The notes under the pieces were generated by a model. That model saw only the letters and a program-made list of their open reading frames with translations, was not told where the DNA came from and did no database searches. 64,000 bases of DNA, taken from contig NC_091453.1 in assembly GCF_964237555.1 (NCBI RefSeq), positions 119,235,352-119,299,351 of the forward strand. The letters are read 5' to 3'. Positions 9,850 through 21,720 of this stretch are shown here, piece after piece (the stretch's first letter is position 1; every line of letters begins with the position of its first letter). Source of the DNA: Oryctolagus cuniculus. Taxonomy: Eukaryota > Chordata > Mammalia > Lagomorpha > Leporidae. The position numbers were made by a program, and so were the translations under genes.

Positions 9850-10163
9850 GGGCCTGGCATTGTAGCATAGCATGTAAAGCTGCTGCCTGCAAAGCTGGCA
9901 TCTCATATGGGTGCTGGTTCATGTCCCATCTGCTCCACTTCCAATCCAGCTCCCCTCTAATGTGCCTGGGAACACAGAAGAAGATGGCCCGAGTAGTTAG
10001 GCCCCTACTTTCCATGTGGTAGACCCGTCTGAAGCTCCTGTCGCCTGGCTTAGGCCTTGCCCAGTGCTGGCTGTTGTGGCCATCTGGGGAATGAACCAAT
10101 GGATGGGAGATCTCTCTCACTCTCTAAGTATGACTTTCAAAAATACATAAATCTTGAAAAAAT
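9850..10163 (+). repeat. CSINE, sense
   Basis: Head GGGCCTGGCATTGTAGC; B box GGTTCATGTCC with one base changed from the usual GTTCGA; CTCTCTCACTCTC, then an A-rich tail with AATAACA. Moderately diverged. Confidence 0.9.
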
Positions 10164-10249
10164 GCAATAACATACCTAACTGACTGATGATATATACATG
10201 ATTTTGTATTTCAAATTGTGATAATGGGATAGTGACTGTGTTTAAAAGT

Positions 10250-10598
10250 CAAGTGTTGCGGCATGTGCTTGTTAGAGCCGTTGAGATGCTACTTGGGACT
10301 CCCACAGCCCATATCAGTATTCCTGGTTTTAGTTCTGTCTCTGTTTCCAATACACCTTCCTGAAAATATGCACCCTGGGAAGGCAGCAGCTGATGGGTCA
10401 AATATTGGGCCCCTACAACCCATGTAAGAGATGGGATGGAGTATGGAGTTCCTGGCTCCTGGCTTTGGTTTAACCCAGCCCTAAGTGTCTCGGGCATTTG
10501 GGGAGTGAACCAATAGAGGGAAGATATGTTTTTTCTCAATCCCTTTTCCCTCTATCTCACTACTTTTCAAATACAGAAACCAAAAATAAATAAAAAGT
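10250..10598 (+). repeat. Older CSINE, sense
   Basis: Head GTGTTGCGGCATGTGC; degraded B box GGTTTTAGTTC; body CTGGCTCCTGGCTTTGG, GGGGAGTGAACCAATAGAGG; AATAAATAAA tail. Many substitutions suggest an early subfamily. Confidence 0.85.
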
Positions 10599-10817
10599 TT
10601 AATTTTATATTTTAGAGACACACACATAAACACTTACTAAGTAAATGATATTCTGTCAAGGACTTCCTTCAAAATTATCTGGATAGAAAAGTGGAAAAAG
10701 TTCTGAGATTGTCCCTAAGAACCTCACCCCCTGGAAAACTTATCCTAGACTATGGATGAGACCTATGAACAGGATACTATACTCAGGATTTTTATATTAT
10801 ATGCCTGAGATACTTCT

Positions 10818-10856
10818 TTTTCTAATTTGAAAATCAGAGTTACACACAGAGAGGAG

Positions 10857-10894
<38 letters not shown>

Positions 10895-11147
10895 TTCATA
10901 TGCTGGTTCACTCCCCAGTTGGCTGAAAGGGCCAGAGCTGGGCTGATCCGAAGCCAGGGGCCAGGAGCTCCTCTAGGTCTCCCACTTGTGTACAGGGGCC
11001 CAAGGACTTGGGCTTCCTCTACTGCTTTCTCAAGCCATAGCAGACAGCTGAATTGGAAGTAGAGTAGCCAGGACTCGAACCGGTGCTCAGATGGGATGCT
11101 GGCACTGCAGGCAGCAGCCTTATCTGCCACACCACAGCACCAGCCCC
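10818..11147 (-). repeat. CSINE, antisense, with (GA)n
   Basis: Reverse-complement copy with a ~30-bp GA-run (10861-10890), body CCGAAGCCAGGGGCCAGGAGC, and head end CAGCACCAGCCCC. An imperfect target duplication AGATNCTTCT flanks it. Confidence 0.92.
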
Positions 11148-11159
11148 AGATGCTTCTAA

Positions 11160-11695
11160 AATGTAGTAAGATACCTAACCAGCTAACTCTGAATTAATAA
11201 AAAGGAAGACTTTCTTAGGTGATTCTGACCTAATGGATAAGCATAAAGAGACAAGGAGCAGCAAGTAGACACTTTCCTGCTGTACCTGAAGAACCAAACA
11301 GCTATATCGTGAACTGGCTATGGAGGGAAGCACAAGCCTCAGACTTAAAAATAGTTTCTAAACAGCTGAGGGTGGTCTCTGCCTGACAGTCAGTAAGAAA
11401 TGGGGATTTCATTCCTGCAACCACAGGGAACAGAATTGTTCCAACAATATCCTGAGTCTGGCAAAGGACACAGAGCCCCACATGGGATTGAAGCTCTAGG
11501 CCATATTTTGCAGCCTGGAAAGACAATGAGCAGAGAATCCAGTTATGCCATATGCAGGCTTCCAGTTTTTATTGAGATAATGTATTATTTATAAGAGTGT
11601 TGATAATTTACTAAGCAGTAGCAGAAAGATAGATGAAAAATAAGATAAGATGAAAAGATAAAGAAAGGTAAATGAAACAGAATTGGCAATGTGTT
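11160..11695 (+). repeat. Old interspersed repeat, LTR-like, class uncertain
   Basis: Core at about 11370-11550: CAGTCAGTAAGAAATGGGG, CTGCAACCACAGGGAACAGAA, AGACAATGAGCAGAGAATCC. This resembles the 3' part of a common old mammalian LTR-type repeat, but I cannot name the family. The rest is AT-rich and unassigned. Confidence 0.35.
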
Positions 11696-11713
11696 AATAA
11701 CGATCAAAGCTAT

Positions 11714-12795
11714 TTTTTTGTTCTAGTACTATTGGTTGAACTCTGTAATTAACACACAATTATTCTTAGGTGTTTAAATTTTAACTGAAAAGTGATCCCT
11801 GTTAAATATAAGAGTGGGAATAAGAGAGGGAGGAGATGTACAATTTGGGACATGCTCAATCGGAATTGCCCCAAATGGTGGAGTTAGAAATGTGCCAGGG
11901 GATTCCAGTACAATCCCATCAAGGTGGCATGTACCAATGCCATCTCACTAGTCCCAGTGATCAACTTCAGTTCACAATTGATCACACTGATAGGTCTAAG
12001 AGTCAACGGGATCACACAAACAAGACTAGTGTCTGCTAATGCTAACTGATAGAATCAAAAAGGGAGAGAACGATCCAACATGGGAAGCGGGATACACAGC
12101 AGACTCATAGAATGGCAGATGTCCTAAATAGCACTCTGGCCTCAGAATCAGCCCTTAAGGCATTTGGATCTGGCTGAAGAGCCCATGAGAGTATTTTAGG
12201 CATGGAAAGCCAAGACACTCTGGGGAAAAAAAAAAAAGATGACCTAAATGAAAGATCTCTGCGAGTGAGATCCCAGTGGAAAGAATGGGGCCATCAAAGA
12301 AGGAGGTACCTTTCTCTGAAGGGAGGAGAGAACTTCCACTTTGACTATGACCCTGTTGGAATAAGATCGAAGTCAGCGAACCCAAAAGGCTTCCATAGCC
12401 TTGGCAACTCATGACAAGAGCCTAGGGAGATTACTGACACCATAAACAAGAGTGTCAAATTGTTAAGTCAACAACAGGAGTCACTGTGTACTTACTCCTC
12501 ATGTGGGATCTGTCCTTAATGTGTTGTCCAATGTGAAGTAATGGTATAACTAGTACTGAAACAGTATTTTTAAACTTTGTGTTTCTGTGTGGGTGCAAAC
12601 TGATAAAATCTTTACTTAATATATGCTAAATCGATCTTCTGTATATAAAGATAATTGAAAATGAATCTTGATGTTTATGGAATGGGAGAGGGAGTGGGAG
12701 ATGCGAGGGGTTTTAGTGGGAGGGAAATTATGGGTGGGAGAAGCCACTGTAATCCATTAACTATACTTTGGAAACTTATATTTACTAAATAAAAA
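11714..12795 (+). mobile_element. Rabbit L1 3' UTR insertion, 5'-truncated, with 18-bp duplication
   Basis: About 1.08 kb of rabbit L1 3' UTR in sense, ending TTTACTAAATAAAAAAA. The flanking duplication AATAAYGATCAAAGCTAT (11696-11713 and 12796-12813) has one difference, giving exact ends. Only the 3' UTR was copied, so there is no coding sequence. Frames such as 11836-12039 recur in other copies because they read the conserved UTR. Confidence 0.96.
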
Positions 12796-12813
12796 AATAA
12801 TGATCAAAGCTAT

Positions 12814-13382
12814 GATAGGTACTGAGTTTTATTATACTATTCCCCCTACCTTTGTATATATTTTCTACTTTGCTCAATGAAGTGTTTTAGAAATTCTCAA
12901 GGTATTTTCTATACTGATTCAACGTTGGGAATTGGTGGTATAGCATGGTTTGCACGCTTGGTCGCTTCTTGGAAGAGTAGAGCTTTATCCCCCATATCCT
13001 CATCCCTTTACAAAAAAACAGACCTGGTACACTCCACTGAAACAGCTTGTGTACTGTTGTGCTGACCATTCTTGTGTTTCTTCTCCAATTTATGGAAACC
13101 GTGAACTTCTGGTATAGGAAGGCAGAGGTTAGTTTGTGGGGAGGTCATAAGTATATGTGAATGTACAAAACTGATGTGTAAACCAGTAGCAGACACAAAA
13201 ATAACAAAACTAGAAATAAAAATTTCCATTTAGTTTTATGCATTTTAAGATAGTTATAATGATGCAGCTGTTCTTATAAATCTATAAACTCAGTTATGTA
13301 TAGGTAACAAACTTATCGGTTAGAAAAAAAATACTGGTGGAAGGAACCAATACTTTACTTGGGTTTACTAATATATTTTAAG
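12814..13382. other. AT-rich sequence, nothing recognised
   Basis: About 570 bp without a recognisable repeat or coding pattern. The ~60-codon frames around 12877-13229 lie on both strands and have no support. Confidence 0.5.
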
Positions 13383-13703
13383 GTTTTCATTATTTATTTA
13401 ATATATTTGAAAAGGAGATAGGTAGATAAATAGAGATACTGTCCCATCTGCTGGTTCATACCCAAATGCTCATAACAGCCAGCCAGTGCTGGGCCAGACT
13501 GAAGCCACGATCTGGAAATTCAATTTGGGTCTCCCATGGGTTACAGGGACCCAACTAAATGAGACATCACCTACTGCCTTCCAGTGTGCATGAGCAAGAA
13601 CCTGGAATCAAGAGTGGAACCACAACTCGAAAGCAGGCACTCCAACATGGGATGCCAGCATCCTAAACAGCATCTTAACCACTAGACCAAATGGCTACCT
13701 CAA
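13383..13703 (-). repeat. Older CSINE, antisense
   Basis: ATTATTTATTTAATATATTTG tail side, CCCATCTGCTGGTTCATACCC, GGGTCTCCCATGGGTTACAGG, and head-side GGGATGCCAGCATCC. The diverged GA-run is GGAGATAGGTAGATAAATAGAG. Confidence 0.85.
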
Positions 13704-14397
13704 CCAGTATGTTTTAAACATCAAAACTTAGGTCATCTAAATTTTGCATGCTTCTTCTATAAAGTATTACCTGGGTTAAATGTTAAAAGGTGTTAAATTT
13801 TAAAAGGTATAACCTTAGGCTATACTTTGCCTTCAATTTCTCCTTAAGTAACTTAGTGTAACCACTGCCTTATCTACTTCATTGGTTTTTTTTCCCCCTG
13901 TGTGTGTACATTCACAATTGGAAGAAGATGAAACTTCCATATCTCTCTCTTCCTAAAATTGCAGAATTATTGAAGAACTGCTTTTAGAATTTATATCATG
14001 AAGGGACAATAATAAGGTTTCTTTCTTAGAAAAGAAACACAGAAGAATGGAATCTACTCCAACCAAGAATTCCATCTCTAATGCTTGTGCCAAGAAGTTA
14101 AACACTTTCCATTCTGGAAAATGCTCTGCCTCCTGGGAAACAGCAACCTAAGGGAGTGACTTGGGGCCTTTAGCTTCCCACCCAACATCTATATCTTTCC
14201 CCAATTTACTGATATAGACAAGTGATGTTTCCACAATTTATAAATTTCTATGCAAATATAGCTTCTAATTGAATCCCTTAGCCTATGCACTTTAACCAAA
14301 AGACCCTCTCTAAATATAAGATGAAAATGATAGAGGTATCTTTATTCTTAAGAAAGCACACCAGGTCTCATTCCACTCTATTAGAAAATATATAGTG
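13704..14397. other. Low-repeat sequence
   Basis: About 690 bp with no repeat I can name and ordinary composition. It could hold conserved non-coding sequence; nothing in the bases shows it. Confidence 0.45.
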
Positions 14398-14735
14398 GGG
14401 CAAGTATTTGGCATAATGGTTAAGTCATTGCTTGTCATACCTTCATCCTGTATTAAAATGCCTGATTTCAAGTCCTGGCTACTTCCAATCCAGCTTCCTG
14501 CTAATTTGTACCTTGGGAGGTAGTAGATGATGGCTTAGGTATTTGAGTCCCTGTTACCCATATAGGAGACCTGGATTGAATGACACGCTCCTGACTTCAA
14601 CCTGGCTCTTACAGGCATTTCTGGGAGTGAATTAGTAGACAGAAGTTTTTCTCTCCAACTCTCTCTGTCTCTCTCTTTCCATCTCTCTCTCTTTCCTCTT
14701 TCAAATGAAAGAAAAACAAATAAAATTTTAAAGAG
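14398..14735 (+). repeat. Older CSINE, sense
   Basis: Head GGGGCAAGTATTTGGCATAAT; B box region TTTCAAGTCCTGGC; long CT-rich stretch with CTCTCTGTCTCTCTC; tail AAACAAATAAAATTTT. Its tail faces the tail of the next CSINE. Confidence 0.86.
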
Positions 14736-14804
14736 AAATCTTTAAACTTTAGCTGACATTGAGCTAAAGTTTACTTCACTTTTTAAACTAAAACTTTGTC
14801 CCCA

Positions 14805-15096
14805 CTTTTTTGAAAGACAGAGAAACTGAGAGAGATCTTCCCTCTGCTTGTTCACTCCCCAAATGCCTGCAACAGTCAGAGCTTGACCAGGTTGAAACCA
14901 GAGAACTGGGAATCCATTCGGGTCTCCCACCTGGGTGGAAAGCAGCCAACTAGCTGAGCCATCACCTGCTGTCTGGAGGGTATGCATTTGCAGGAAACTG
15001 GATTTGAAACAGAGTAGCCAGAACTCAAACCTGTGCACTATGATATGAGATGCAGGCATCTCAAGCCGTGACTTAACTGCTGTGCCAATGTTCACT
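14805..15096 (-). repeat. Older CSINE, antisense
   Basis: TTTTTTGAAAGACAGAG, GATCTTCCCTCTGC, GGGTCTCCCACCTGGGTGG, then head-side ATGCAGGCATCTCAAG. It forms a tail-to-tail inverted pair with the copy at 14398-14735, about 70 bp apart. Confidence 0.85.
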
Positions 15097-15330
15097 CACA
15101 TGCCACTTTAAATTCTGCCCCTAAGTCTCATTTTTTTACCCATTATCAAGAATGCTGGGTACAAACTGATCCTTCATCCACCAAAACTCTTAAAATATCT
15201 TAAACTTCAAGTCTTATTTTTGTTTCAAAGAGTTGTAAGTGGCCCTAAGTGGCGTGTAAGAAATGATAATTTTGGGAATGGGTCACATAATTATTGTCTA
15301 AGAAGCTCCCAATGGGACTGGGACAAGCAT
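15097..15330. other. Short spacer, nothing recognised
   Basis: About 235 bp of ordinary AT-rich sequence. Confidence 0.5.
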
Positions 15331-15400
15331 CTGGAACAATTAATTTTTTAAGGATTGATTTGAATTTATTTGTGTTTAGAGATTTATGTATTCATTTGAA

Positions 15401-16231
15401 ATGATCATATAGATAGGATTAAATGTCAAAGGGATCACATAAATAACACCAAGTGTCTGATAATATAATAATAGATAGAATTAAAAAAGGAGAGAAAGTT
15501 ACAACATGGGAAGCAGTCCACACAGCAGACTCATAGAATGACAAATGCTGTAAACAGCACCCTGACCTCATAATCAGCCCTTAAGGCATTCTTGTCTGGC
15601 TGAAAAGCCCATGAGAGCATTTCAGGCATAGGAAGCCAAGACTCTGTGGCAAAAATGTTCTACATGAAGGATCTCTGTGAGTGAGACCCCAGTGGAAAGA
15701 AGGGGCCATCAAAGAAGGATGTACTTTTCTCTGAAGGGAAGAAAGAACTTCCACTTTGCTTATGGCTCTGTCTAAATACTGACAGAGTTTGTGAACTCAA
15801 AAGGCTTCCATAGCCTTGGCAGCTCATATCAAGATCCTCAGGTGATCACTGATGTCAAAAATAAGAGTGTTAATTGTTAAATCAACAACAGGAGTAACTG
15901 TGCACTTACTCCCCTTGTAGGACCTCTGTCCTTAATGAGTTGTACTATGAGAATTAACTGTAAAACATGTTCTCAAACAGTACTTTATACTTTGTGTGTG
16001 TGGGTGTGTGTGGGAGGGTTCAAATTGTTGAAATATCTACTAGTATAAAGTTGTTTTCTGTATATAAAGTTAATTAAAATTAATCTTAATGAAGAATGAG
16101 ATGGCAGAGGGAGTAGGAGGTGGGATGGGAGTGGGGGTGGGAGGGCGAGTATAGGGGGGAGAACCACTATATTCCTAAAGCTATACCTATTAAATTTGTA
16201 TTCATTAAATAAAAGCTTTCTTTAAAAAAAA
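15401..16231 (+). mobile_element. Rabbit L1 3' UTR, older subtype
   Basis: Starts GATCATATAGATAGGATTAAA and runs through the full-length UTR landmarks (GGCTGAAAAGCCCATGAGAG, CTCTGAAGGGAAGAAAGAAC) to a G-rich block, ATTAAATAAA and A9. Differs at many sites from the copies at 2379 and 11714, so it is from an earlier L1 wave. Confidence 0.93.
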
Positions 16232-16273
16232 AGTCCAGAGTTTCTTTCTCTCTCTCCCCGACACATGTGCATG

Positions 16274-16274
<1 letters not shown>

Positions 16275-16307
<33 letters not shown>
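16275..16307. repeat. (GA)n microsatellite
   Basis: A pure GA-run inside the split CSINE. Confidence 0.97.
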
Positions 16308-16310
<3 letters not shown>

Positions 16311-16576
16311 TTCACTTCTTAGTTCATTCCTCAAATGGCCAAAATGGCTGGGCCTGGTGCAGGCCAAATCCAGAAGCCCGAAAATCCATCTGGGTCTCCC
16401 ACATAGATGGCAGGTACCCAAATACCTGGGCCACATTCTGATGCTTTCTCAGGTGCATTAGCAGGGAACTGGATTGGAAGCAGAGTAACTGGTACTTGGA
16501 CCAATGCTCTAATGTGGGTTGCTGACATTGCAAGTGGTGGCTTATTCACAATGCTGGTCCCTGGAACAGCTAATTT

Positions 16577-16802
16577 AATAATATGAACTTTGAGGAGAAC
16601 CATTCGTCATGGCAGGAAAATGTAAACCATAAATGTTTAGAAGCCAGATTTATATTAATAGCACAAATCACACAGCAGCAACCATCTGTAAGCACGTTAG
16701 GAAGACCATAAATATTTGTTTTATTTATAGATAAATATTTCACTTTTGGTGTTATCACATGCGAATAGTATGTATTTTTTAATTTTATATTTTTAAATAT
16801 TT
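16577..16802. other. Short AT-rich spacer
   Basis: Nothing recognised in about 225 bp. Confidence 0.5.
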
Positions 16803-17131
16803 TTGAAGATTTATTTATTTATTTATTTGAGAGGTAGAGTTACAGACAGTGAGAGGGAGAGACAGAGAGAAAGGCTTCCTTCCATTGATTCACTCCCAAG
16901 AGGGCTGCAGCGGCCAGAGATGCGTCGATCCGAAGCCAGGAGCCAGGTGCTTCTTCCGGGTCTCCCATGTGGGTGCAGGGGCCCAAGGACTTGGGACCTC
17001 TTCTACTGCTTTCCCAGGCTATAGCAGAGAGCTGGATTGGAAGAGGGGCAGCCGGGACTAGAACCGGCGCCCATATGGGATGCCGGCACCACAGGCAGAG
17101 GACTAACCTTCTGCGTCATAGAGCCGGCCCC
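16803..17131 (-). repeat. CSINE, antisense, little diverged
   Basis: Tail GAAGATTTATTTATTTATTT, GAGAGGTAGAGTTACAG, body CCGAAGCCAGGAGCCAGGTGC, near-intact B box complement GGGACTAGAACCGGCGCCC, and end AGAGCCGGCCCC. Confidence 0.93.
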
Positions 17132-18489
17132 AGATTTTAACTTACCATTTTTCACTGCTGGTGTATAAGAATGCAGCTGATCTTTTATATTATCCTTAGA
17201 TTCCATTTAACCCTGTAACTTTCACAAGCTCACTTATCAGTTCAGAAATTTTTTTAGATTTGTTGGCATTGACCATATGAACAATCATATATTTAATCTA
17301 TGAGCAGATATAGTATTACTTCTTCCTGTCCAATATGTATGTCTTCTCTTGATTTGCTTGCTTTATTACCCCAGTGAGGTCCTTTGTTTTAAAGAAAAGA
17401 TGTTACCATTTTATTCAGGGACCTAATATTAATTGTCAAAGACACATTTGAAAAGGTTTGAGAATTTACTTACCCTGTGATAAGAGATCAATCATTTAAA
17501 TAAACTCTAATATTTCTCAGAAGAATTTGCATTGTTGGTGAAGGAATCAGGAGAAATCCATTAATTTTCCTCAGTGAGGCAGGAGCTGATAGTAAAATCT
17601 GTCCCTGGAATTGAAAGGAGGTAATTCGCAAAGTTTTGAAAAGGTAGTGTTTTATGACAGTGACACTCATTTATGAATACATTAGGTGATACTAAAGAAC
17701 ATCTCCTACCCTATTTTGTGCTTGAGGTGACTCAGAGAGGTTGGTCTAACTAGTTTCTTTATATACAGGAAGCCAAAATTCAGATAAAAGTGTGTTCTAC
17801 CCGTGCTTACATGGCCTTATGACTCCACCTTCAATACTTTATTTAGAGATCCTGCTTTATGAATTAAGGAAGTTCCGGCTCTTCTGTAAGCACTGAGGCA
17901 AGTCTATAATTATGAGGCAGTTTTACATATAGTCCCACTGGTGTACAAAAGTTGGAATAGAAGTTTCTGGTGAACAGTCCTTTTATTTTTATGTAATCCA
18001 CTGCACATCAGGGATTTATACTTTCTTTGGTGCCTTGTCCTTTTATACCTGACATTCTAAGTACCCAATTCTTTGATAGCCAAGCAGATGAATGATTTTC
18101 ACTAAATTATTCCTCTGCTCTGCTACTCTATAGTTCTGACTGCATAGAAAGTTCAAGGGCACAGAGTGTTTCTGAATCATGAGGCTTTCAAACAGGCTAG
18201 GGACTCTAGGGTTGGATTTGATCTTGTTAACAGACATATAGAATGCCAGTTAGTGGGTTCTATTCCCATTCAGGATACCTCCAGAAACTCTTTGGGTTAT
18301 TTTGTGTATGACTGATGTCTTTGTTCCGATGATGTTGGCTTCAAATACTAGTCTAAGTGTGTCACTTTTTGGAAAAAGCCTTCATAGAATCCACCTCTTT
18401 TGTATTCCGACTGACTTTTTATACCTGCAGGACAGCACTTCTCACTGCTTTTTTAATAGAGATATTTGTGTTTCACAGCTTCTCTCCAC
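17132..18489. other. Low-repeat sequence, 1.36 kb
   Basis: The longest early stretch without a named repeat. Ordinary composition, and only short frames of about 60-70 codons, with no domain or splice context that I can support. Consistent with intron or intergenic DNA. Confidence 0.45.
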
Positions 18490-18565
18490 CCCACCCCCTT
18501 AGACTGCGTGCTTCTCAAGGACAGGATCTGTATCTTATTGATCATTTCATCCCCAGTGCTGAGTA
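18490..18565 (+). repeat. L2 3' end fragment
   Basis: GCTTCTCAAGGACAGGATCTG and TCATCCCCAGTGCTGAG match the L2 terminal region. It is cut off by a rabbit L1 tail. Confidence 0.65.
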
Positions 18566-18663
18566 GAGGGATTAGAGGGCGGGTATGGTGGGAAGAATCA
18601 TTATATTCCTAAATCTGTACTTATGAAATTTGTACTCATTAAATAAAAGATTTTTTTGGGGGA
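18566..18663 (+). mobile_element. Rabbit L1 3' end, ~90 bp
   Basis: GGGCGGGTATGGTGGG, ATTATATTCCTAAATCTGTAC, ATTAAATAAAAG, then T/G/A-rich tail. Severe 5' truncation. Confidence 0.85.
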
Positions 18664-19099
18664 AAAAAGAAACAGTGTTGATACTGAACAAATACCTGCT
18701 TTATGGAATTGAAAAGTGGGTGGGTTTTTTTGGGTCTAGAGATTACAGCAACAAATAATCATTTCAGGTTCTTTCCATTATTATATTTGCTTTTTCATTA
18801 TTCAAGAAGAGGATTGCAAGGTAAACATCTGTTGGCTGTGCCTCTAGCTACTTTATAAAGAGGAGAAAAGTTGGAGCTGTCTTTGTAGTGTCTCCAGTTG
18901 AATTATCTCTTTTGGGAACATGCTCCTCACGAATTACTGTATCATATAGTCAAGATGGTCTTATTCCTACAGTATGAAAGACAAGGTCCCTCGCCTCAGT
19001 GTGTTGGTCAACTACATAAATAATTTAAAAAATTCTAATAAACAAAATAAAAAAAGAACAAAAACCACAGAATTTAATTGCAAGCTGCTGTCATATAAT
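18664..19099. other. AT-rich sequence, nothing recognised
   Basis: About 435 bp without an assignable element. Confidence 0.5.
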
Positions 19100-19180
19100 A
19101 GAAACTGTAATCAATATTCTGTACTTTGGAAATTTATATTCATTAAATAAAAGTTAAAAAAAAGAAAAAGAAAAAAAAAC
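19100..19180 (+). mobile_element. Rabbit L1 3' end, ~65 bp plus A tail
   Basis: CTGTACTTTGGAAATTTATA, ATTCATTAAATAAAAG, then an A-rich tail broken by G. An extreme 5' truncation. Confidence 0.83.
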
Positions 19181-19700
19181 TTGTGATACAGGAGAAGGGT
19201 GGCTGCTCTGTAAATAATTTTCTGGAGGAATCTCTCTGAAGACATTAAAATTGCCCAGAAATCTGAATGGTCAGAAAAAAAGTCAGGCATACAAAGATCT
19301 GAGAAAAGAGTACTCTAGGCAGAGGAATGAGTAATTGCAAAGATACCAAGGTGAGAAAGAACTTTACCTCTTTAAGGAACAGAAAGGAGGTCTGTATGTC
19401 TGATGTGAGAAAAGGAGAGGTATACAATGAGATTAGAACATTGGCAGAGGCCAGATCCTAAGAGGCCATGTATCTCATGAGAAAGACTAAGAATTGTATT
19501 CTGAGCTTCTGAAAGGATGTAAGCAGGTAAACAACATGATCTGATTTGTGTTTGGGAATTTACTACTTTTGGAGATCACACTCTTGGATGTCAAGGAAAA
19601 GAATAAAAACAGAAATTAGAATTAGGAAGCTGATGAGAGATGATAGTGACTTGGACTATGCTGGTATAGTAAGGATGGTCAGAGATGCATTGATTTGGGG

Positions 19701-19728
19701 ATATATGTATATATATATATATATATAT
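19701..19728. repeat. (TA)n microsatellite
   Basis: About 13 TA units directly before the CSINE T-run. Confidence 0.95.
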
Positions 19729-20000
19729 TTTCTTTTTTAAAAATTTATTTTACTTATTTGAAGGGCAGAGTTGTGGGAGGAGGGGAGGAGAAGAGAAAGA
19801 GAGAGATGTCTTCCATCTGATGGTTCATTTCCCAAATAGTTGCAATGGCCAGGGAGTTGGGCTAGTCCTTATCCAGGAGCCAGGAACTTCATCTGGGTCG
19901 CCACATGGGTAGAGAGGCCCAAGGACTTGAGCCGTCTTTTCCTGCTTTTCCAGGAGCATATTCAGGGATCTCTTTAACTCCTCTGCTACTGTTCTAGTCC
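19729..20000 (-). repeat. CSINE, antisense, 5'-truncated
   Basis: TTTAAAAATTTATTTTACTTAT, GA-rich block, CCATCTGATGGTTCATTTCCC, GGGTCGCCACATGGGTAG, stopping near CAGGAGCATATTCAGGGA. The head with the B box is missing. Confidence 0.85.
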
Positions 20001-20264
20001 AAGGCATTAGCATCTTCCTGGAGAGAACCTTGGTACATCCATTTGTACCCCTTCAAATGTGTTCTCCCAGGAACTGGACAGTATCTTCTACATGCTATTA
20101 TGATCCCAGTGCCTCTACCCCATCAGGCAGAGAGCAGGCCGGGAACCACATGGAGAAAACGTGCAGTTAGGAGCAGCCACAGGTAATGTAGTGGGGGCAG
20201 GAAAGCAGAGAGCAGGCAGCCAGAAAGCTGCACAACTGAAGGTGCGGGAAAACATGGGCCAGGG
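20001..20264. other. Unassigned sequence between CSINE and L2
   Basis: About 260 bp of slightly GC-richer DNA, not obviously L2. Possibly host sequence or another insertion. Confidence 0.4.
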
Positions 20265-21720
20265 ATACATTTTGAAGGTTGATTGACAAACCTTGTAAGA
20301 TGACTTCCATATGAATGATACAGACTGGAATGAGTCAAATATTGTTCTTTGGTTTTCGTTTCAACCAATTGGAGAGATGGTAGTGCCATTTAGTGGGATA
20401 TGAAACACTGAAGGACAAATAGGCATTGAATTGGCATTGGTTCTGGAGTGGAGAATCAGGAGCTTGGCCCATTTTTGTTTGAATTGTAATAGACAACTTT
20501 TTGAAGATACTGAGAATATAGCATTAAGATCAGAGAAGAGAAGAAATAGGATACTATTTAGTTATATGCCTGGATGTCTTTTTTAAAGAAATAAAGTATT
20601 TCTAAGGAAGAGTACCCTTCTACATTGGAACTCCCCAAAACTGAAAGGGTAAAATAATAAAATAAAAAAGGAGATTGAGAATGAACGGCCAACTGGGTTT
20701 TGTGAAGAAAATAAAAAAATATTGTTCTGAATGCTGAGAGATGAATGTGCTTTAGGAAATAAGTTTTAAGACAAGAATAAATAAATTCATCAAATTCAGA
20801 AACAGGATCATCAGTTACCCTAAGAATAAGATTAATAAGTTCAAATCAATTGCTTCTAGCCTTTTGAAGAATAAGATGAAGTTAACTATTGAGAGTATGT
20901 GGGTGAGAATGAGATAGGTTTGAGCGAAGAAGGAGAGTTACAAAATGGAGATGGTCAAAGAAAATTAATTAGGGAAATGTAAGATTGCCAGGCAGTGCTC
21001 GCTCATGTGAGGGTTGGCATGATCAATTTGCAGTGGATTTTCCAAGGAAATATTTTTCCAAGAAATATTCAGAACTTTGGTTTTACATGTGAGATAATGA
21101 TATATTTAGGTACAATCACATTTGGGATTTTAATCTTGCTCAGGAGGATAGAAGAGCTAGGATATAATAAAGGTAATGATTATAACTCAGGACAACAGGA
21201 TATAATTTAGGTAAAGAAGTATGCAAGGAAATGAAAATTGGTGTTGGGACTTGAAAATAACATGGAGGTTGACATCAATATGGATTACAGATTAAAATGT
21301 GATGGAGAAATTGTTGTATTGGGGGAGTACAAAAGGAAGAATGAATGGTTGAAACAAAAATTTCAGAAGTGACGCAGTTATGGTAACACTAAATTTGATT
21401 TTGCACATGGGACTCTGCGATTAAGGTGAAGTGGAGGGAAAGAAAAGTAGATAGCTAATGATCTAAGAATCCAGTGTCTTAGATGCTTCATGTATGTAGG
21501 TAGTAACATCATTAAATACTATAACTTGAACAGAAATGGAAATGATGTCATAGAGCCATAGACAATACCTTTAGTGAATGAGGAGGCATTGGGAAGTTAG
21601 CAGTTGGAAGCAATTAGGATGGGGCAACAGGTTTCTTCATCTGATGGCATGAGTTTTAAAGGAGTCTAGCTTTTGATAAAGAAAATGGGAAACATGATTT
21701 TGAGATGGCAGTGAGGTTAT

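Larger units (their letters stand above)
15347..16560 (-). repeat. CSINE split by a rabbit L1 3' end
   Basis: The tail side lies at 15347-15400 and the body at 16232-16560. The outer target duplication CTGGAACARYTAATTT at 15331-15346 and 16561-16576 (two differences) shows that one SINE spans both. The L1 landed in its A-rich tail. Confidence 0.82.
19240..21720 (-). mobile_element. L2 remnant, antisense, broken
   Basis: Antisense L2 ORF2 landmarks in order: GTACTCTAGGCAGAGGAATGAG, GAGGCCATGTATCTCATGAG, ACAACATGATCTGATTTG, GACTTGGACTATGCTGGTA, then beyond the insertion GATACATTTTGAAGGTTGATT and GGTAGTGCCATTTAGTGGGA. The first 1.3 kb (to about 20560) is well supported; 20560-21720 is weaker. 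A TA-run and a CSINE sit inside it. Confidence 0.6.
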
